64,000 bases of DNA from Actinoalloteichus caeruleus DSM 43889 (GCF_000429185.2 NZ_AUBJ02000001.1:5022001-5086000), one strand, 5' to 3'. Counted from the first letter of the stretch, positions 24,950 through 34,532 are shown. Numbers and translations: made by a program. Notes: generated from the sequence alone by a model not told the origin.

Positions 24950-25989
24950 CGGGAGGCGCCGTCCGCCGGTGCCACCCGTGCTGGCAGCCACCGCCAGTAG
25001 GTCACGCAACGCCACGCCCACTCAGCTGGGCCGTAGCGGAAGTGGCGGGTCCACAGCGGGCTCCAGACCGCCTGGGCCAGCAGGATGCCGGCCCCGAGCG
25101 CGGTGGCGACGGCCCAGTGGGAGGAGCCGGGGAGACCGAGCGCCGTTCCCAACGCCACGAACAGCAGGGTCGCGGAGAGGTAGTTCGTCAACGCCAGCCG
25201 GCCCAGCGGGGCCAGCAGCGCGGTCAGGGCCGACCCCAGCACGGGGACCGCCAGCAGTGCGAGGAACGCGGCGGCGTAGGCGGCGGCCATCGAGAACGAG
25301 AACAGCAGACCGACGCGGCGGGTCACCCCCTCGGCGGCGCCGCTGTGGACCACCACCCAGTACGAGCCGGCGGCGACCACCGCCGCGACCACCGAGGAGA
25401 CGACGAGCGCCGTCGTCCGTTCGGGGAGACGGGTCGCCACCCCGAGCTGCGCGAAGGCGAAACCCAGCACGAAGAGGCCGGGCAGCAGCCCGAGCCCTCC
25501 GACGCCGGCCACCAGCCCCAGGACCGTCAACAGGAGACCGACGACCAGGTTGACCCTGCCGGAGCAGAAGCTGAGCGGCAGCAGCACCAGCAGGCCCGTG
25601 ACCGCGAAGGGCAGCAGCACCTCACCGGGTTGCAGCAGGTGGTGCAGGGCTCCCACCACGCCGAGAGCCACCAGCCGGCGCACCAGCAGCGGCCGGGGAC
25701 GGTCGGTGCGCTTGGCCGCCGAGCGCAGGAAGAGGCCGAAACCCACGCCGAAGAGCAGGAAGAAGATCGGGTAGAACCTGCCGACCACGAACAGGCGCAG
25801 AACCTCGGGCGCGTCCCCGAGCACCGGCATCATGTCGAGGGTCTGCGGGATGTTCACGAAGATGATCCCGCACAGCGCGAAGCCTCGAAGCGCGTCGAGG
25901 GCGTGCACCCTGCCCTGGGGACGTACCGGGGCGGGCGGTGCTGACTCCGTGGTCGGCGCGGAGCTGGGACGTGATGGGAACGAGGACAT
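24946..25989 (-). CDS. DUF418 family multispanning membrane protein
   Basis: 347 residues from ATG 25989 (GTG 26007 is an alternative). The opening VHALDALRGFALCGIIFVN is the DUF418/acyltransferase-3-like signature; nine to ten hydrophobic helices follow, and the C-terminal block YGPAEWAWRCVTYWRW is typical of DUF418. Function unknown. It heads the operon with the two-component pair through 4-base overlaps, suggesting co-function in envelope sensing. Confidence 0.87.
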   Translation of the reverse strand: MSSFPSRPSSAPTTESAPPAPVRPQGRVHALDALRGFALCGIIFVNIPQTLDMMPVLGDAPEVLRLFVVGRFYPIFFLLFGVGFGLFLRSAAKRTDRPRPLLVRRLVALGVVGALHHLLQPGEVLLPFAVTGLLVLLPLSFCSGRVNLVVGLLLTVLGLVAGVGGLGLLPGLFVLGFAFAQLGVATRLPERTTALVVSSVVAAVVAAGSYWVVVHSGAAEGVTRRVGLLFSFSMAAAYAAAFLALLAVPVLGSALTALLAPLGRLALTNYLSATLLFVALGTALGLPGSSHWAVATALGAGILLAQAVWSPLWTRHFRYGPAEWAWRCVTYWRWLPARVAPADGASR

Positions 25990-26417
25990 GCGTGGATGGT
26001 GGCCCACCGCGCCCGCGCCCGCCTCCCCCGCGATGACGAGATCCGGCTCCTCCCCGAGGCGGAGGCACCGTCCGAGGTGGCGGCGGTAGCCGACCCCCTC
26101 GGCCTGCTCGGGGCCGGGGAAGTCGTCGGGGTGTCGGGGGCCCGGACCCGCCGCGCGGGGAGGTCACGACGCGCCCGCCCCGGACGGGAGCCGAGGTCCC
26201 GGGCACCACCCGGGGCTGGCCGGATGCCGGGGCGTCCCGCCGCGCGGGGCCGGGGAAGTCGCACCGGGCAGCGTGCGGCGTCACGCTCCGGTCCGCCGTG
26301 TCCGCTGACACGGGTCCCCGCCAGCTGCCGTGCCGTTCGGGTGGCCGCGCCGGCCCGGCGGCCGCCGGCGACGCGCTGGCCCCACGCCGCCGGCGTGGCC
26401 GATCGGCATGGACGACG
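25990..26417. other. Intergenic region, no supported gene
   Basis: About 430 bp upstream of the DUF418 operon and downstream of the broken ferredoxin. Only Arg/Pro-rich shadow frames are present. It should hold the DUF418 operon promoter, not identified. Confidence 0.45.
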
Positions 26418-26634
26418 TCACCGGAGTGCCGGTCCTCCGCTCGGATGGGCGTGAGCCGGATGCGGGGCAGGGCAGGCGACGGTGGCCCTCCCGAACCCCC
26501 GCCGCCAGTGCCTCCGCCGGGGCGGCGAGCGGGATGACCCGCCCGGCCTCCGCCGACTGGTCGACGACGTCGGGCGCGAGCACCACGCACTGCCCGGCGG
26601 TGCGACAGACGTCCACGTCGACGTTGACCCGCAT
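26418..26634 (-). pseudogene. 3Fe-4S-type ferredoxin gene with frameshifts
   Basis: From ATG 26634, after AGGAGGGGG: MRVNVDVDVCRTAGQCVVLA, then PDVVDQSAEAGRVIPL is a normal P450-partner ferredoxin start with the first two cluster cysteines. The last cysteine block is out of phase: removing one G near 26485 and one C near 26470 would give REATVACPARIRLTPIRAED, the family ending. The true stop cannot be fixed; the left boundary is approximate. It lies 55 bp downstream of a P450 on the same strand, the standard electron-donor arrangement. Confidence 0.6.
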
Positions 26635-26689
26635 CACGGACCCCCTCCTGGACACCGGGGTGCTCACCCCGTCACGACGTCGAACCCGG

Positions 26690-27898
26690 TCACCAACGGA
26701 CCGGGAGCGCGTGCACCCCGTAGATCTGGGCGTCGTGCTTGAACGGGATCCGCTCGAGCGGGGTGGCCAGCCGGAGACCCGGAAACCGCTCGAACAGCGA
26801 GCGCAACGCGATCCGCAGCTCCGCCCTCGCGAGCTGCTGCCCCAGGCACAGGTGGTCCCCGTGGCCGAAGGCCAGGTGGTGCCGTGCCCGCCGCGTCACG
26901 TCCAGCCGGTCCGGCGGGGAACCAGGGAAGGCCGAGGGGTCCCGGTTGGCCGCCGGGAGCGACACCACGACGCCGTCGCCCGCGCGGATCGTGACACCCC
27001 CGAGGTCGACATCCTCGGTCGCGAACCGGCGCTGGCCCGCGTGGATGATCGTCAGGTAGCGCAGCAACTCCTCCACGGCGCGCGCCGTGGAGTCGTCGTC
27101 GGCCACCACCAGGGGGATCTGGTCGGGGTGGTCCAGGAGCGCGGCCACCCCCAGCCCGATCATGTTCGCCGTGGTCTCGTGCCCGGTGTTGAGCAGGAAG
27201 ACACCCAGGTCCGCCGCGTCCTCGGCGGTGAGCTCGCCGGCCCGCACCCGGACCGCGAGGCGGCTGAGCACGTCGTCCTCCGGGTCACCGCGCTTGTCGT
27301 TGACCACGTCACGGAGGAAGGCGCGCAGGGCCTCGAAGGACCGGAGCTTCTCCTCCATCGGAACGTGCAGGCTGATGACCGTCGACGCGGCACGTTGGAA
27401 GAAGTCGTGGTCCTGGTAGGGGACGCCGAGCAGATCGCAGATGACCAGCGAGGGCAGGGGCTGGGCGAACCGTTCGACGAGGTCCACCGGGGGGTTCTCG
27501 CTGGCCATCTCGTCGAGCAGCTGGTCAGCCAGCCGCTGGATCGTGGGGCGCAGTGCGGTCACCCGCCTTGCCAGGAAGTCCCGTGCCACCAGGGAGCGCA
27601 GGGCGCCGTGTTCGGGCGGGTCCTGGGAGGAGAAGAAGACACGGGGCCGAGGGGGTTCCGCCTCGAACCTGCTCGGGTAGCAGGGGTGGCCGTGCGCCGC
27701 GCTGAAGCGGCGGTCCCCGAGAACGACGCGGGCGTCGTCGTAGCGGGTCACCAGCCACACCGCGAGCCTGCCGTCCCAGATGCTCACCCGGCCCACGGGC
27801 TGGTCCCCGTACTGGGCGGTGTGCTCAGCCGGGGGGTCGAACGGGGCGCCGGGCGCCCGGGACAGGGTGTAGGGCGGTAATCGGAGTTCCGGCGACAT
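26690..27898 (-). CDS. Cytochrome P450 (CYP105-like class)
   Basis: 402 residues from ATG 27898. Seen: I-helix NTGHETTANM, ExxR in VEELLRYLTI, heme-binding loop HLAFGHGDHLCLGQQLAR with the thiolate Cys, and a C-terminal RIPFKHDAQIYGVHALPVRW-type end. Soluble bacterial monooxygenase receiving electrons from a ferredoxin; the downstream ferredoxin gene is frameshifted, so donor supply from here may be lost. Substrate unknown. Confidence 0.93.
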   Translation of the reverse strand: MSPELRLPPYTLSRAPGAPFDPPAEHTAQYGDQPVGRVSIWDGRLAVWLVTRYDDARVVLGDRRFSAAHGHPCYPSRFEAEPPRPRVFFSSQDPPEHGALRSLVARDFLARRVTALRPTIQRLADQLLDEMASENPPVDLVERFAQPLPSLVICDLLGVPYQDHDFFQRAASTVISLHVPMEEKLRSFEALRAFLRDVVNDKRGDPEDDVLSRLAVRVRAGELTAEDAADLGVFLLNTGHETTANMIGLGVAALLDHPDQIPLVVADDDSTARAVEELLRYLTIIHAGQRRFATEDVDLGGVTIRAGDGVVVSLPAANRDPSAFPGSPPDRLDVTRRARHHLAFGHGDHLCLGQQLARAELRIALRSLFERFPGLRLATPLERIPFKHDAQIYGVHALPVRW

Positions 27899-28323
27899 GG
27901 TGGCGCTCCCTCGTGGCGGCACCGGGACCGGCAGCCGCGGCCGGACTGACGGACGGGAACCGCCTGGTCGTGATCCGACGAGCGCGGGGACGCCCGGACG
28001 CCGCTCCACCAGCCGCTGCCACGGGCGGACCGTGGTGGTGGCGCTGGAGTACCCCGTCCACTCGGGACGGAACCCTAGGTCAACGCCGCGCGGGGCGTCC
28101 ATACCCGAGGTGGGTGCCTGGATTCCGGGAGCGCGCTCACCGCCGCCGGGTGCGTCGTGGCCGGGGTCCCGATCCGCCCGGGCCGCCGCCCCTCGTCCGG
28201 TGCTGCCGCGCCCGGCTGCCGTCGTCGCCCCGAACCGGACTCGACTGGTCTCGACTGGTGCTCCTCGGGGTGGGGCCCTCGGGGGCCACCTCGATCCCGG
28301 GGGCCGGTCGTGGTCGGCCGGCC
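27899..28323. other. Intergenic region upstream of the P450
   Basis: 425 bp with the P450 ribosome binding site (GAGGGAG) at its left end. A 14-mer CTCGACTGGTCTCG at 28240-28253 also occurs inverted at 29329-29342, so the two flank the DUF5996 gene. No gene seen. Confidence 0.4.
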
Positions 28324-29265
28324 TCAGCTCCGGGCCAGGACCGGGTCGGTGATGCCAGCCGGGCAGGCGAGCTGGTCGACGTCCCACCCCGCGCTGGCCG
28401 CGCCTGCCCGGTACGCGCCGCGGTAGAAGGCGAGGACCTGGTCCTCCGCGTCCGGTGCGGTGCGCACCGCGTCGTAGGGCAGGACCGCGAGGTGACTCCC
28501 CCCGCCACCCTCCACCCAGCGGGCGGCGGCCGGTTCCAGGGGGTGGCCCGTCAGTCCCTCCGGTTCTGGTGCCGTGTACGAGTAGAAGGTGGGTTCGGGG
28601 ACCCGGTCGTCGCCGAACCAGAACCCCGCGCTGATGACCTCCTCCGAGTACGCCTCTCTCGTGACCGGGTCCGTGTCGGCCGACTGGGGGACCGGTCGCC
28701 CGCGGAACCGGGTGACGGCGATGTCGAAGGTGTGCCAGAAGTGGTGTACCGGGCTGATCTTCCCCCGGAACTCCGCGCTGAACCGCTCCAACAGCAGGTT
28801 GACCCGACTCAGGACCTGCCAGTAGCGCAGGGCGTGCGCCGCCTCGTACACGCGGTGCTCCGTGTCCTCGGTGAAGGGGCGGTTCTGGTCCGGCAGGTCG
28901 AAGGGGTGGTCGAGGGGGATGCGCACCGGAACGCCCAGCTCGTCGAGCGCCGACAGGGTCTGGTCGTGGAAGGAGGCCACCGACCGCCCGACCAGGGAGA
29001 AGCGGACCGACCGGCCGTCGAGCGCCGCCACCTGGAGCTCGTGTGCGACGAGGTCGAGGTCGATCGTGAAGATCCGGTCGTCCTCCCCGCCGCTCATCGG
29101 CCTCGTGGTCAGGCCCCGCCCCGTCAGGTGGAAGGGGACGTTCCACCAGTGGTTGCGGCGGGCACTGGCGGCCAGTCGGATCTTGCCGACGACCTGGAGG
29201 TAGCGGTGCAGGGTCTCCTTGGTCGGCCGCCACTCCGCCAGCGGGATCGCGGGAAGGGTCTCCAT
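28324..29265 (-). CDS. DUF5996 family protein
   Basis: 313 residues from ATG 29265 (METLPAIPLAEWRPTKETLH). The N-terminal LHRYLQVVGKIRLA, NHWWNVPFHLTGRGLTT and HDFDIAV-like WHTFDIAVTRFRGR, with YSEEVISAGFWFGDD, match the DUF5996 pattern. Biochemical role unknown. Single gene. Confidence 0.8.
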   Translation of the reverse strand: METLPAIPLAEWRPTKETLHRYLQVVGKIRLAASARRNHWWNVPFHLTGRGLTTRPMSGGEDDRIFTIDLDLVAHELQVAALDGRSVRFSLVGRSVASFHDQTLSALDELGVPVRIPLDHPFDLPDQNRPFTEDTEHRVYEAAHALRYWQVLSRVNLLLERFSAEFRGKISPVHHFWHTFDIAVTRFRGRPVPQSADTDPVTREAYSEEVISAGFWFGDDRVPEPTFYSYTAPEPEGLTGHPLEPAAARWVEGGGGSHLAVLPYDAVRTAPDAEDQVLAFYRGAYRAGAASAGWDVDQLACPAGITDPVLARS

Positions 29266-29654
29266 GTCCCGACGGTAGGCGCGGGGACCGGGGGACGCAT
29301 GTCGGTCAGTCCTGGCAGGGCGGTGTACCGAGACCAGTCGAGACAGGGCGGCACGTGCTGTGCCGTCGTCCGCCCCGACCTCCTCCGGCGGGTGGGCTCC
29401 GTCGACGTCTCGGCTGGTCAACGAGGTTCCGGGTACTCATCCGCCAGCGTCACCCCGGCGGGGAGCCCGTGGGGCGGGCGGGGAGGGGCGCGGCGGACCA
29501 CGCCGCCGGAGGCGCCGAGGCGCCGGTCACGCCGGGGACGAGGCACGTGGTCGGGATCCGACCCGGCAGGGGCGGGACGTCCTCCCGCCCGGCCCACCTC
29601 CGGTGGCCGGAAGTGGCCGTCCTCGGGCCGGGGTCTTGCGGGTGGGCGTGCCGG
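29266..29654. other. Intergenic region, no supported gene
   Basis: About 390 bp between DUF5996 and the SWIM-like gene; holds the inverted 14-mer at 29329-29342 just upstream of the DUF5996 start. Nothing else recognised. Confidence 0.4.
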
Positions 29655-30284
29655 TCACCGGGCGCGGGGACCACCGCCACCAGACCGCGAATCCAGGCCC
29701 GGCCGACTGCCACCCGGTGGGGGCGGGTCGTAGAAGTCGTGCGGGTCGAGCTCGGCCAACGGGACCATCGAGGACCGCGCGGGAGCGGGTGGGGCGAGTA
29801 CGTCCTGGATGGCGGGCGTCCGCAACCGGACCGCCAGAGCCGGCTCCTCGTCGACGCGTTGGACCAGGGCGTAGCAGACGGCCAGCAGGTGGGCGCGTCG
29901 AAGGGGGCCGGTCGAGCTGGTCGCGGTGAGCTCGCCCAGGTCGGGCGCGATGCGCGGGCCGGCGGTCTCCAGCTCCGCGGCGAGGTCGTCGGGAAGGTCC
30001 TCGTGGAGCCCCCCGGGCGGTCCGACGGACGACCGCAGCCGTCGGCGCGCCGTCCGGACCTCGTCCGGCGACCACGCGGGCACGGTCAACGTGATCGCGT
30101 GGTCCCGACCGCGTTCGCTGAGCACGGCGCTCACCTGGTTGTCCCGGATGCGCAGGTCCCGCACGGCCCGCCTGGCGAGGCCGCGGGCGCGAACCCGGTC
30201 GGGGTCGGGCCCGGCGCTGGTCACGGGTTCGAGGCGCCGCAACCACGCCCTCCCCCATGCGGTGGAACCGAACTCGGCGGTCAC
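29655..30284 (-). CDS. SWIM-family protein that appears to have lost its zinc ligands
   Basis: 209 residues, overlapping the SNF2 helicase stop by four bases. The opening WGRAWLRRLEPV and the layout match SWIM zinc-finger proteins that accompany SNF2 helicases. Where those have CxC...CxH, this one reads ELTATSSTGPLRRAHLLAVCYAL: the first Cys pair is Thr/Thr and the third Cys is Arg, only the His remaining. The finger is therefore unlikely to bind zinc. Expected to work with the helicase in DNA metabolism. Confidence 0.68.
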   Translation of the reverse strand: MTAEFGSTAWGRAWLRRLEPVTSAGPDPDRVRARGLARRAVRDLRIRDNQVSAVLSERGRDHAITLTVPAWSPDEVRTARRRLRSSVGPPGGLHEDLPDDLAAELETAGPRIAPDLGELTATSSTGPLRRAHLLAVCYALVQRVDEEPALAVRLRTPAIQDVLAPPAPARSSMVPLAELDPHDFYDPPPPGGSRPGLDSRSGGGGPRAR

Positions 30285-32065
30285 GACGGGGCTCCCGGGC
30301 GGAGGGCGAGGACATCGCGGAGCTGGTCGTCGGAGAGGGCGAGCAGCTCGGCCTCACCGCCCGAGGTGACCGCCTCCGCCAGACCTCGTTTGCGCTCGTG
30401 GACGGTGGCGATGTGGTCCTCCAGGGTCCCGGCGGTCCGCAGGGTGTAGATTGTGACGGGCTGGGCCTGTCCGATGCGGTGCGCCCGGTCGGATGCCTGG
30501 TCCTCGACGGCGGGGTTCCACCAACGGTCGTAGTGGATGACGGTGCTCGCCCTGGTCAGGGTGAGGCCGAAGCCGGCGGCCCGCAGGGACAACACCAGTA
30601 CCCCCGGCCCGCCGCCGCCCTGGAAGTCACCCGCGATCCGGTCCCGGGCATCCGAGGTCAGTCCGCCGTGCAGGAACGGGACGGTGACACCGTGGCGCCG
30701 TCCGAGGTGGTCGACGAGGAGGCGGCCCATGCTCGTGTACTGGGTGAAGACCAGGCAGCCGGTGCCGCCGCCCAGGGACTCGTCGAGCATCTCCACGAGC
30801 CGGTCGAACTTGCCGGACCTCTCGGGCAGCGGGCCGCGCTGGCCGAGGGCCTGGGCGGGGTGGTTGCAGATCTGCTTGAGCCGGGTCACCAGCGCCAGCA
30901 CGCTGGCCCGCCGCCCGCGACCGGTTCCCAGGCCGTCGGTGAACGTCTCGTCCAACGCCGCCTGGTAGAGCCGCCGCTGCTCCCGGCTGAGCGGGCAGGG
31001 CAGGTCCACGACCTGCCGGTCGGGCAGCTCCGGGGCGACTTCCGCCTTGGTGCGGCGGAGCACGAACTCGCGTGTCAGCGCCGCCAGCCGCGCGGCGGCG
31101 GAGGGTGAACCCCGGTGTTGGATCGGGACCACGTAGCGGTCGTGGAACCGGCGGCGGGTGCCCAGCGAGCCCGGGGTGGCCAACTGGGCCAGCGCCCACA
31201 GGTCGCCCAGGTCGTTCTCCACCGGAGTTCCGGTCATCACCAGCCGGTACCGGGCGTCGAGCCCCGCGACGGCGCGGTGCGCCAGCGTTCGGGGGTTCTT
31301 GACCTGCTGGGCCTCGTCGCAGACCACGATCCCCCACCGGCGGTCGCCGAACGGGTGGGGAGCTCGGCGCAGGCGGGCGTAGGAGACGATCGTGAGGGTC
31401 CCCGGTCGCGGCTCCTCGCCGTCCCGGAGGACGCGGAGCTCGGGCGTGTGGCGGGCGGCCTCCCGCCTCCAGGTCGGGGTCACCGAGGTGGGGCAGACCA
31501 CGAGGTGCGCCTCATCGAGGTGGTTCGCGATCAGGGCCAGCGCCTGCACCGTCTTGCCCAGGCCCATGTCGTCGGCCAGGAGCGCCCCCGACCGCCGACC
31601 GGCGAGCCATCGCACACCGGCCAGTTGGTAGCCACGAAGGCTTCCGGTGAACCCACCGCCCCGGAGGCCGTCGAGGAGCGCCAGCGCGCCGAGGACGTCA
31701 TCGCGGGTGGCGGCCGCCGTGCGGACGTGCCCCCCGTCCGGGGTCGGGGCGCAGTGCGCGGCGACCGGGAGCGGGAGCGCCGAGCGCGTCGGGTCGCGGG
31801 CCAGCAGGGTCCGCCCGGCGAGGGACCCCGCGTCAGCGGGGTCCGCCCGGCGAGTGCCCAGCCAGTCCCACCCGGCCAGCAGCGGAACCTCCACGCCCTG
31901 GACGTCCCGGGGTGTGACCGCGTCGCCGTCCGGGACCGCGAGGGTGGTGGTGGCCCGCACCGAGGGCAGGTCCGGGGAGGGCGCGGCCGGGACCCCGCCG
32001 TTCGGCGACCACACGAACCAGCAGGCCCGGTCGGGGAGGTAGGTCCACTGGGGAGAGGTGGTCAC
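30281..32065 (-). CDS. SNF2-family DEAD/DEAH-box helicase
   Basis: 594 residues. Motifs in order: I (LADDMGLGKTVQALALI, near 165), II (IVVCDEAQQVKN), III (MTGTPVEND), IV-V (LVFTQYTSM, LHGGLTSDARDR), and VI (ASDRAHRIGQ near 545). A double-strand DNA translocase of the RapA/SWI2 type. It sits between a MarR regulator (overlap at 32062-32065) and the SWIM-like gene (overlap at 30281-30284), so all three are one operon. Role: chromatin or repair remodelling, possibly defence. Confidence 0.92.
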   Translation of the reverse strand: MTTSPQWTYLPDRACWFVWSPNGGVPAAPSPDLPSVRATTTLAVPDGDAVTPRDVQGVEVPLLAGWDWLGTRRADPADAGSLAGRTLLARDPTRSALPLPVAAHCAPTPDGGHVRTAAATRDDVLGALALLDGLRGGGFTGSLRGYQLAGVRWLAGRRSGALLADDMGLGKTVQALALIANHLDEAHLVVCPTSVTPTWRREAARHTPELRVLRDGEEPRPGTLTIVSYARLRRAPHPFGDRRWGIVVCDEAQQVKNPRTLAHRAVAGLDARYRLVMTGTPVENDLGDLWALAQLATPGSLGTRRRFHDRYVVPIQHRGSPSAAARLAALTREFVLRRTKAEVAPELPDRQVVDLPCPLSREQRRLYQAALDETFTDGLGTGRGRRASVLALVTRLKQICNHPAQALGQRGPLPERSGKFDRLVEMLDESLGGGTGCLVFTQYTSMGRLLVDHLGRRHGVTVPFLHGGLTSDARDRIAGDFQGGGGPGVLVLSLRAAGFGLTLTRASTVIHYDRWWNPAVEDQASDRAHRIGQAQPVTIYTLRTAGTLEDHIATVHERKRGLAEAVTSGGEAELLALSDDQLRDVLALRPGAPS

Positions 32066-32511
32066 GCGTCACCGTCCACCAGGGTTCGGGTGGCCCCGAG
32101 ACTGCCTTCCACGAAGCGGGCGATGACGGCGAGTTCGTCGGCAGTGAACTCGGAGAGGGTGGTCCGGGTCGTCCGGTCGAGGGGCGCGTAGCTGGCCATC
32201 ATCCGTTCCCCGGTACCCGGCAGCGCCTCGACCAGCACCCGGCGCCGGTCGGTGTCGTCGGGGAACCGCCGAACCCAGCCGGCCCGCACCAGCCGCTCCA
32301 CCAGGTGCGTGATGGCGCCGGTGGTCAGCCGGAGGCGCCGGGCGAGCTCGCCGGCCGGGAGGGGCCCGTCGACGATCACCTCGTGCAGGCAGGCGAGGTC
32401 GGAGGCGCTGATCCCCGCCTCGCGGGCGATCCCGTCGTTCACGGCGTCCACCGCCGACATCCAGAGCGGGAGTTGCCGGACGATGCGCTCGACCTGGGCT
32501 TCGCGATCCAC
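32062..32511 (-). CDS. MarR family transcriptional regulator
   Basis: 149 residues from GTG 32511; a TTG at 32538 would begin inside the operator and is less likely. Winged helix: GPLPAGELARRLRLTTGAIT, HLVERLVRAGWVRRF, and the wing DDTDRRRVLVEALP. First gene of the operon with the SNF2 helicase and SWIM-like protein, and probably an autorepressor through the palindromes just upstream. Confidence 0.88.
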   Translation of the reverse strand: MDREAQVERIVRQLPLWMSAVDAVNDGIAREAGISASDLACLHEVIVDGPLPAGELARRLRLTTGAITHLVERLVRAGWVRRFPDDTDRRRVLVEALPGTGERMMASYAPLDRTTRTTLSEFTADELAVIARFVEGSLGATRTLVDGDA

Positions 32512-32526
32512 GGTTCGCGATGATAG

Positions 32527-32558
32527 CTTAATCGTCAAGAATCTTAGTGATTAAGATT
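32527..32558 (-). promoter_or_regulatory. Overlapping AT-rich palindromes, MarR operator
   Basis: CTTAATC (32527-32533) pairs with GATTAAG (32549-32555), and AATCTTA (32540-32546) with TAAGATT (32552-32558). These AT-rich dyads stand out from the GC-rich surroundings and lie 16-47 bp upstream of the MarR GTG. They are the likely site of autoregulation. Confidence 0.65.
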
Positions 32559-32582
32559 TCCTGTCGGGGCAGGGTATGAGGA

Positions 32583-32627
32583 GGCCCGGGCCGGCCCGCG
32601 GGGCTCACCCACGGGCCGGCCCGGGCC
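32583..32627 (-). terminator. Strong hairpin after the metallophosphoesterase
   Basis: 16-bp perfect stem: GGCCCGGGCCGGCCCG (32583-32598) with its complement at 32612-32627, 13-base loop, 10 bp past the phosphoesterase stop. Confidence 0.75.
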
Positions 32628-32636
32628 ACGACCACG

Positions 32637-34448
32637 TCAGACGCGACCGGCGCACTCCAGGGTGGCCTCCGCCCAGTCCGCGTAGTCCCACGCCGATCCG
32701 TCACCGGCGTCCTCCACGACCAGCCGCAGCCGCTCGGCGCCCTCGACGGGGACCTCGATCCGCTCGGGGGCCTCGCCCCGGCGGAGCACATCGGACCGGT
32801 ACACCTCCTCGCCGTCGGCGAGCACCACGAAGACCGCGGTGCCAGCCGGGGTGCCCACCGGCAACGGCCGGCGTTGGCTGCCCTGCGGAGCGGCGTCGTC
32901 CAGCCCGACGACCGCGTTCAGCGACGAGCACCGGCCACCCGCGTACAGCGAGACCTCCGCCGGAGCCAGCATGCCGAGACCGTGGTCGTACCGAACGCCG
33001 TCCAGCTGGATCGGCCCCCCGTCTCCCCGGCCCATCGCACCGTTGGTCGAGTCCCGTTCCACCGGGCCCTTGCCGTTCTCCTCGGCGAGGAACGGCAGGC
33101 TCGACACCCGGGTCTCCCCCTCGGGAGCCGCGGCGACCGTGATCTCCGCCTCGTCGACGACCACCGGTACCTCGGCGCCCCGGACCTCGGCGGTCACCCC
33201 GACGGCCGCCTCACCCGGCTCGTCGGCCGCCCGCAGCCGCCAACTGACCTCCGCGTCCTCGCCCCGGCCCACTCGGCCCACGATCCGCTCGGCCTGATCC
33301 ACGACCTCCCAGCCCGCCGGCGGTTCGGGACGCAGGACGCTCTGCGGCAGGGCGCGCGCACCGTGGTTGCGCAGCCGCGCCGTCACCACCACCTCGTCGC
33401 CCGGTGCGACGGTGCTGGCCTCCGCCCGGACCCCGACCACCGCGAAGGTGTCCCTCGGGTCCACCGAGTGCACGCGGACCTCGTTCGGGTAGTCGCCGGT
33501 GCGGGCGTCGCGGGCGCGGATCACCGCGCCCTCGGGGCCGGTGGTGACCTGGAGGTACTGGTGGTTGAGCACCGCCGCCGTGTCCACCGCGAGGAACCCG
33601 TCCGGGTGCCCACCGGGCACCCGGACCCTGGTGGCCCACCGGTCGTGGGTGACCTGGGCGTGGGTGTGGCCGCTGAAGAGCACCGACTGCGGGTAGTCAC
33701 CCAGGATCGACCGCAGCTCGGCGTCCTGGAGGTGGTAGCGGCCGGCGTCACCGTCGGACTGGGTGACGGTGCGCGCCAGCGGGTAGTGCGTGAAGACGAA
33801 GATCGGCCGCCCGGTGCGACCGTGGTGGGCGAGCCTGTCCCGCAGCCAGTCCAGCTGGGTGTCGCTCAGGTACACCTGGTCGTCGAAGTTCGGGTTCTCC
33901 CACCACATGAGCCGCTCGGTACCCAGGGTCAGCATGACCGCGTCGTCGATGACCAGCTCCTGGTAGACGCTGTCGGTACCCGCGAAGTCGTGGAAGGACT
34001 CGTACAGCCCCTCCTCGGTGAAACCGTTGGGCCAGGTCGGCTGGCAGAGGGTGTGCTGGTCGCACCAGGCGGGTGCGTACGCCTCGTGGTTGCCGATCGC
34101 CGCGAGCAGCGGGAGGTCCCGCCCGTGCGCGCGCAGCACCTCGCTGACGGCCTCGTACTCGAAGTCGTAACCCCGGTCGACGATGTCGCCGTTGATGACG
34201 GTCGCCACCGAGTCCGGGTTGGTCAGCGCCGCGTCGGCCAGGACGTCGTCCCAGTCGTCGAGGTGGCCCTGGATGTCGCTGAACACGTCGAAGGTGGTGG
34301 TGGGTGGCGCCGAGGCGGATCGGCTGACGTTCGTGACGCCCGGGGCGCCCTCGGCTCCGTCGGAGGGAGTGGCGGCGGAGGGCACCGCCAGACTGACGGT
34401 GGCGGTGAGCGCGAGGCCGCTCGCCGCCACCCTGGTGGGCAGGCGCAT
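32637..34448 (-). CDS. Secreted metallophosphoesterase with NEW3 and NPCBM-like domains
   Basis: 603 residues from ATG 34448; Sec signal peptide (MRLPTRVAASGLALTATVSL, cut near AVPSAA). Catalytic domain: FDVFSDIQGH, NGDIVDRG, IGNHEA, FTHYPL and LFSGHTHAQ, the dinuclear-metal calcineurin-like motifs. Residues ~390-475 resemble an NPCBM-associated NEW3 domain (VAPGDEVVVTARLRNHG), and the last ~125 a carbohydrate-binding NPCBM domain (DGVRYDHGLGMLAPAEVSLY). Probably an extracellular phosphatase or phosphodiesterase attached to glycans. PHO-box-like repeats upstream suggest phosphate control. Confidence 0.9.
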   Translation of the reverse strand: MRLPTRVAASGLALTATVSLAVPSAATPSDGAEGAPGVTNVSRSASAPPTTTFDVFSDIQGHLDDWDDVLADAALTNPDSVATVINGDIVDRGYDFEYEAVSEVLRAHGRDLPLLAAIGNHEAYAPAWCDQHTLCQPTWPNGFTEEGLYESFHDFAGTDSVYQELVIDDAVMLTLGTERLMWWENPNFDDQVYLSDTQLDWLRDRLAHHGRTGRPIFVFTHYPLARTVTQSDGDAGRYHLQDAELRSILGDYPQSVLFSGHTHAQVTHDRWATRVRVPGGHPDGFLAVDTAAVLNHQYLQVTTGPEGAVIRARDARTGDYPNEVRVHSVDPRDTFAVVGVRAEASTVAPGDEVVVTARLRNHGARALPQSVLRPEPPAGWEVVDQAERIVGRVGRGEDAEVSWRLRAADEPGEAAVGVTAEVRGAEVPVVVDEAEITVAAAPEGETRVSSLPFLAEENGKGPVERDSTNGAMGRGDGGPIQLDGVRYDHGLGMLAPAEVSLYAGGRCSSLNAVVGLDDAAPQGSQRRPLPVGTPAGTAVFVVLADGEEVYRSDVLRRGEAPERIEVPVEGAERLRLVVEDAGDGSAWDYADWAEATLECAGRV

Positions 34449-34532
34449 GGTGGTCCTCTCCGGCCGGCGGAGCCCCGCCGGCCACCTGACAGGTCGATGA
34501 CCAGCCGACGGTGCCAGTCCGGGGTGGCGACT

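Noticed and set aside
28240-29342. 14-base inverted repeat (CTCGACTGGTCTCG) on both sides of the DUF5996 gene
   Set aside because: A 14-base match is expected by chance within 64 kb of GC-biased DNA; no transposase or target duplication, so not called a mobile element.
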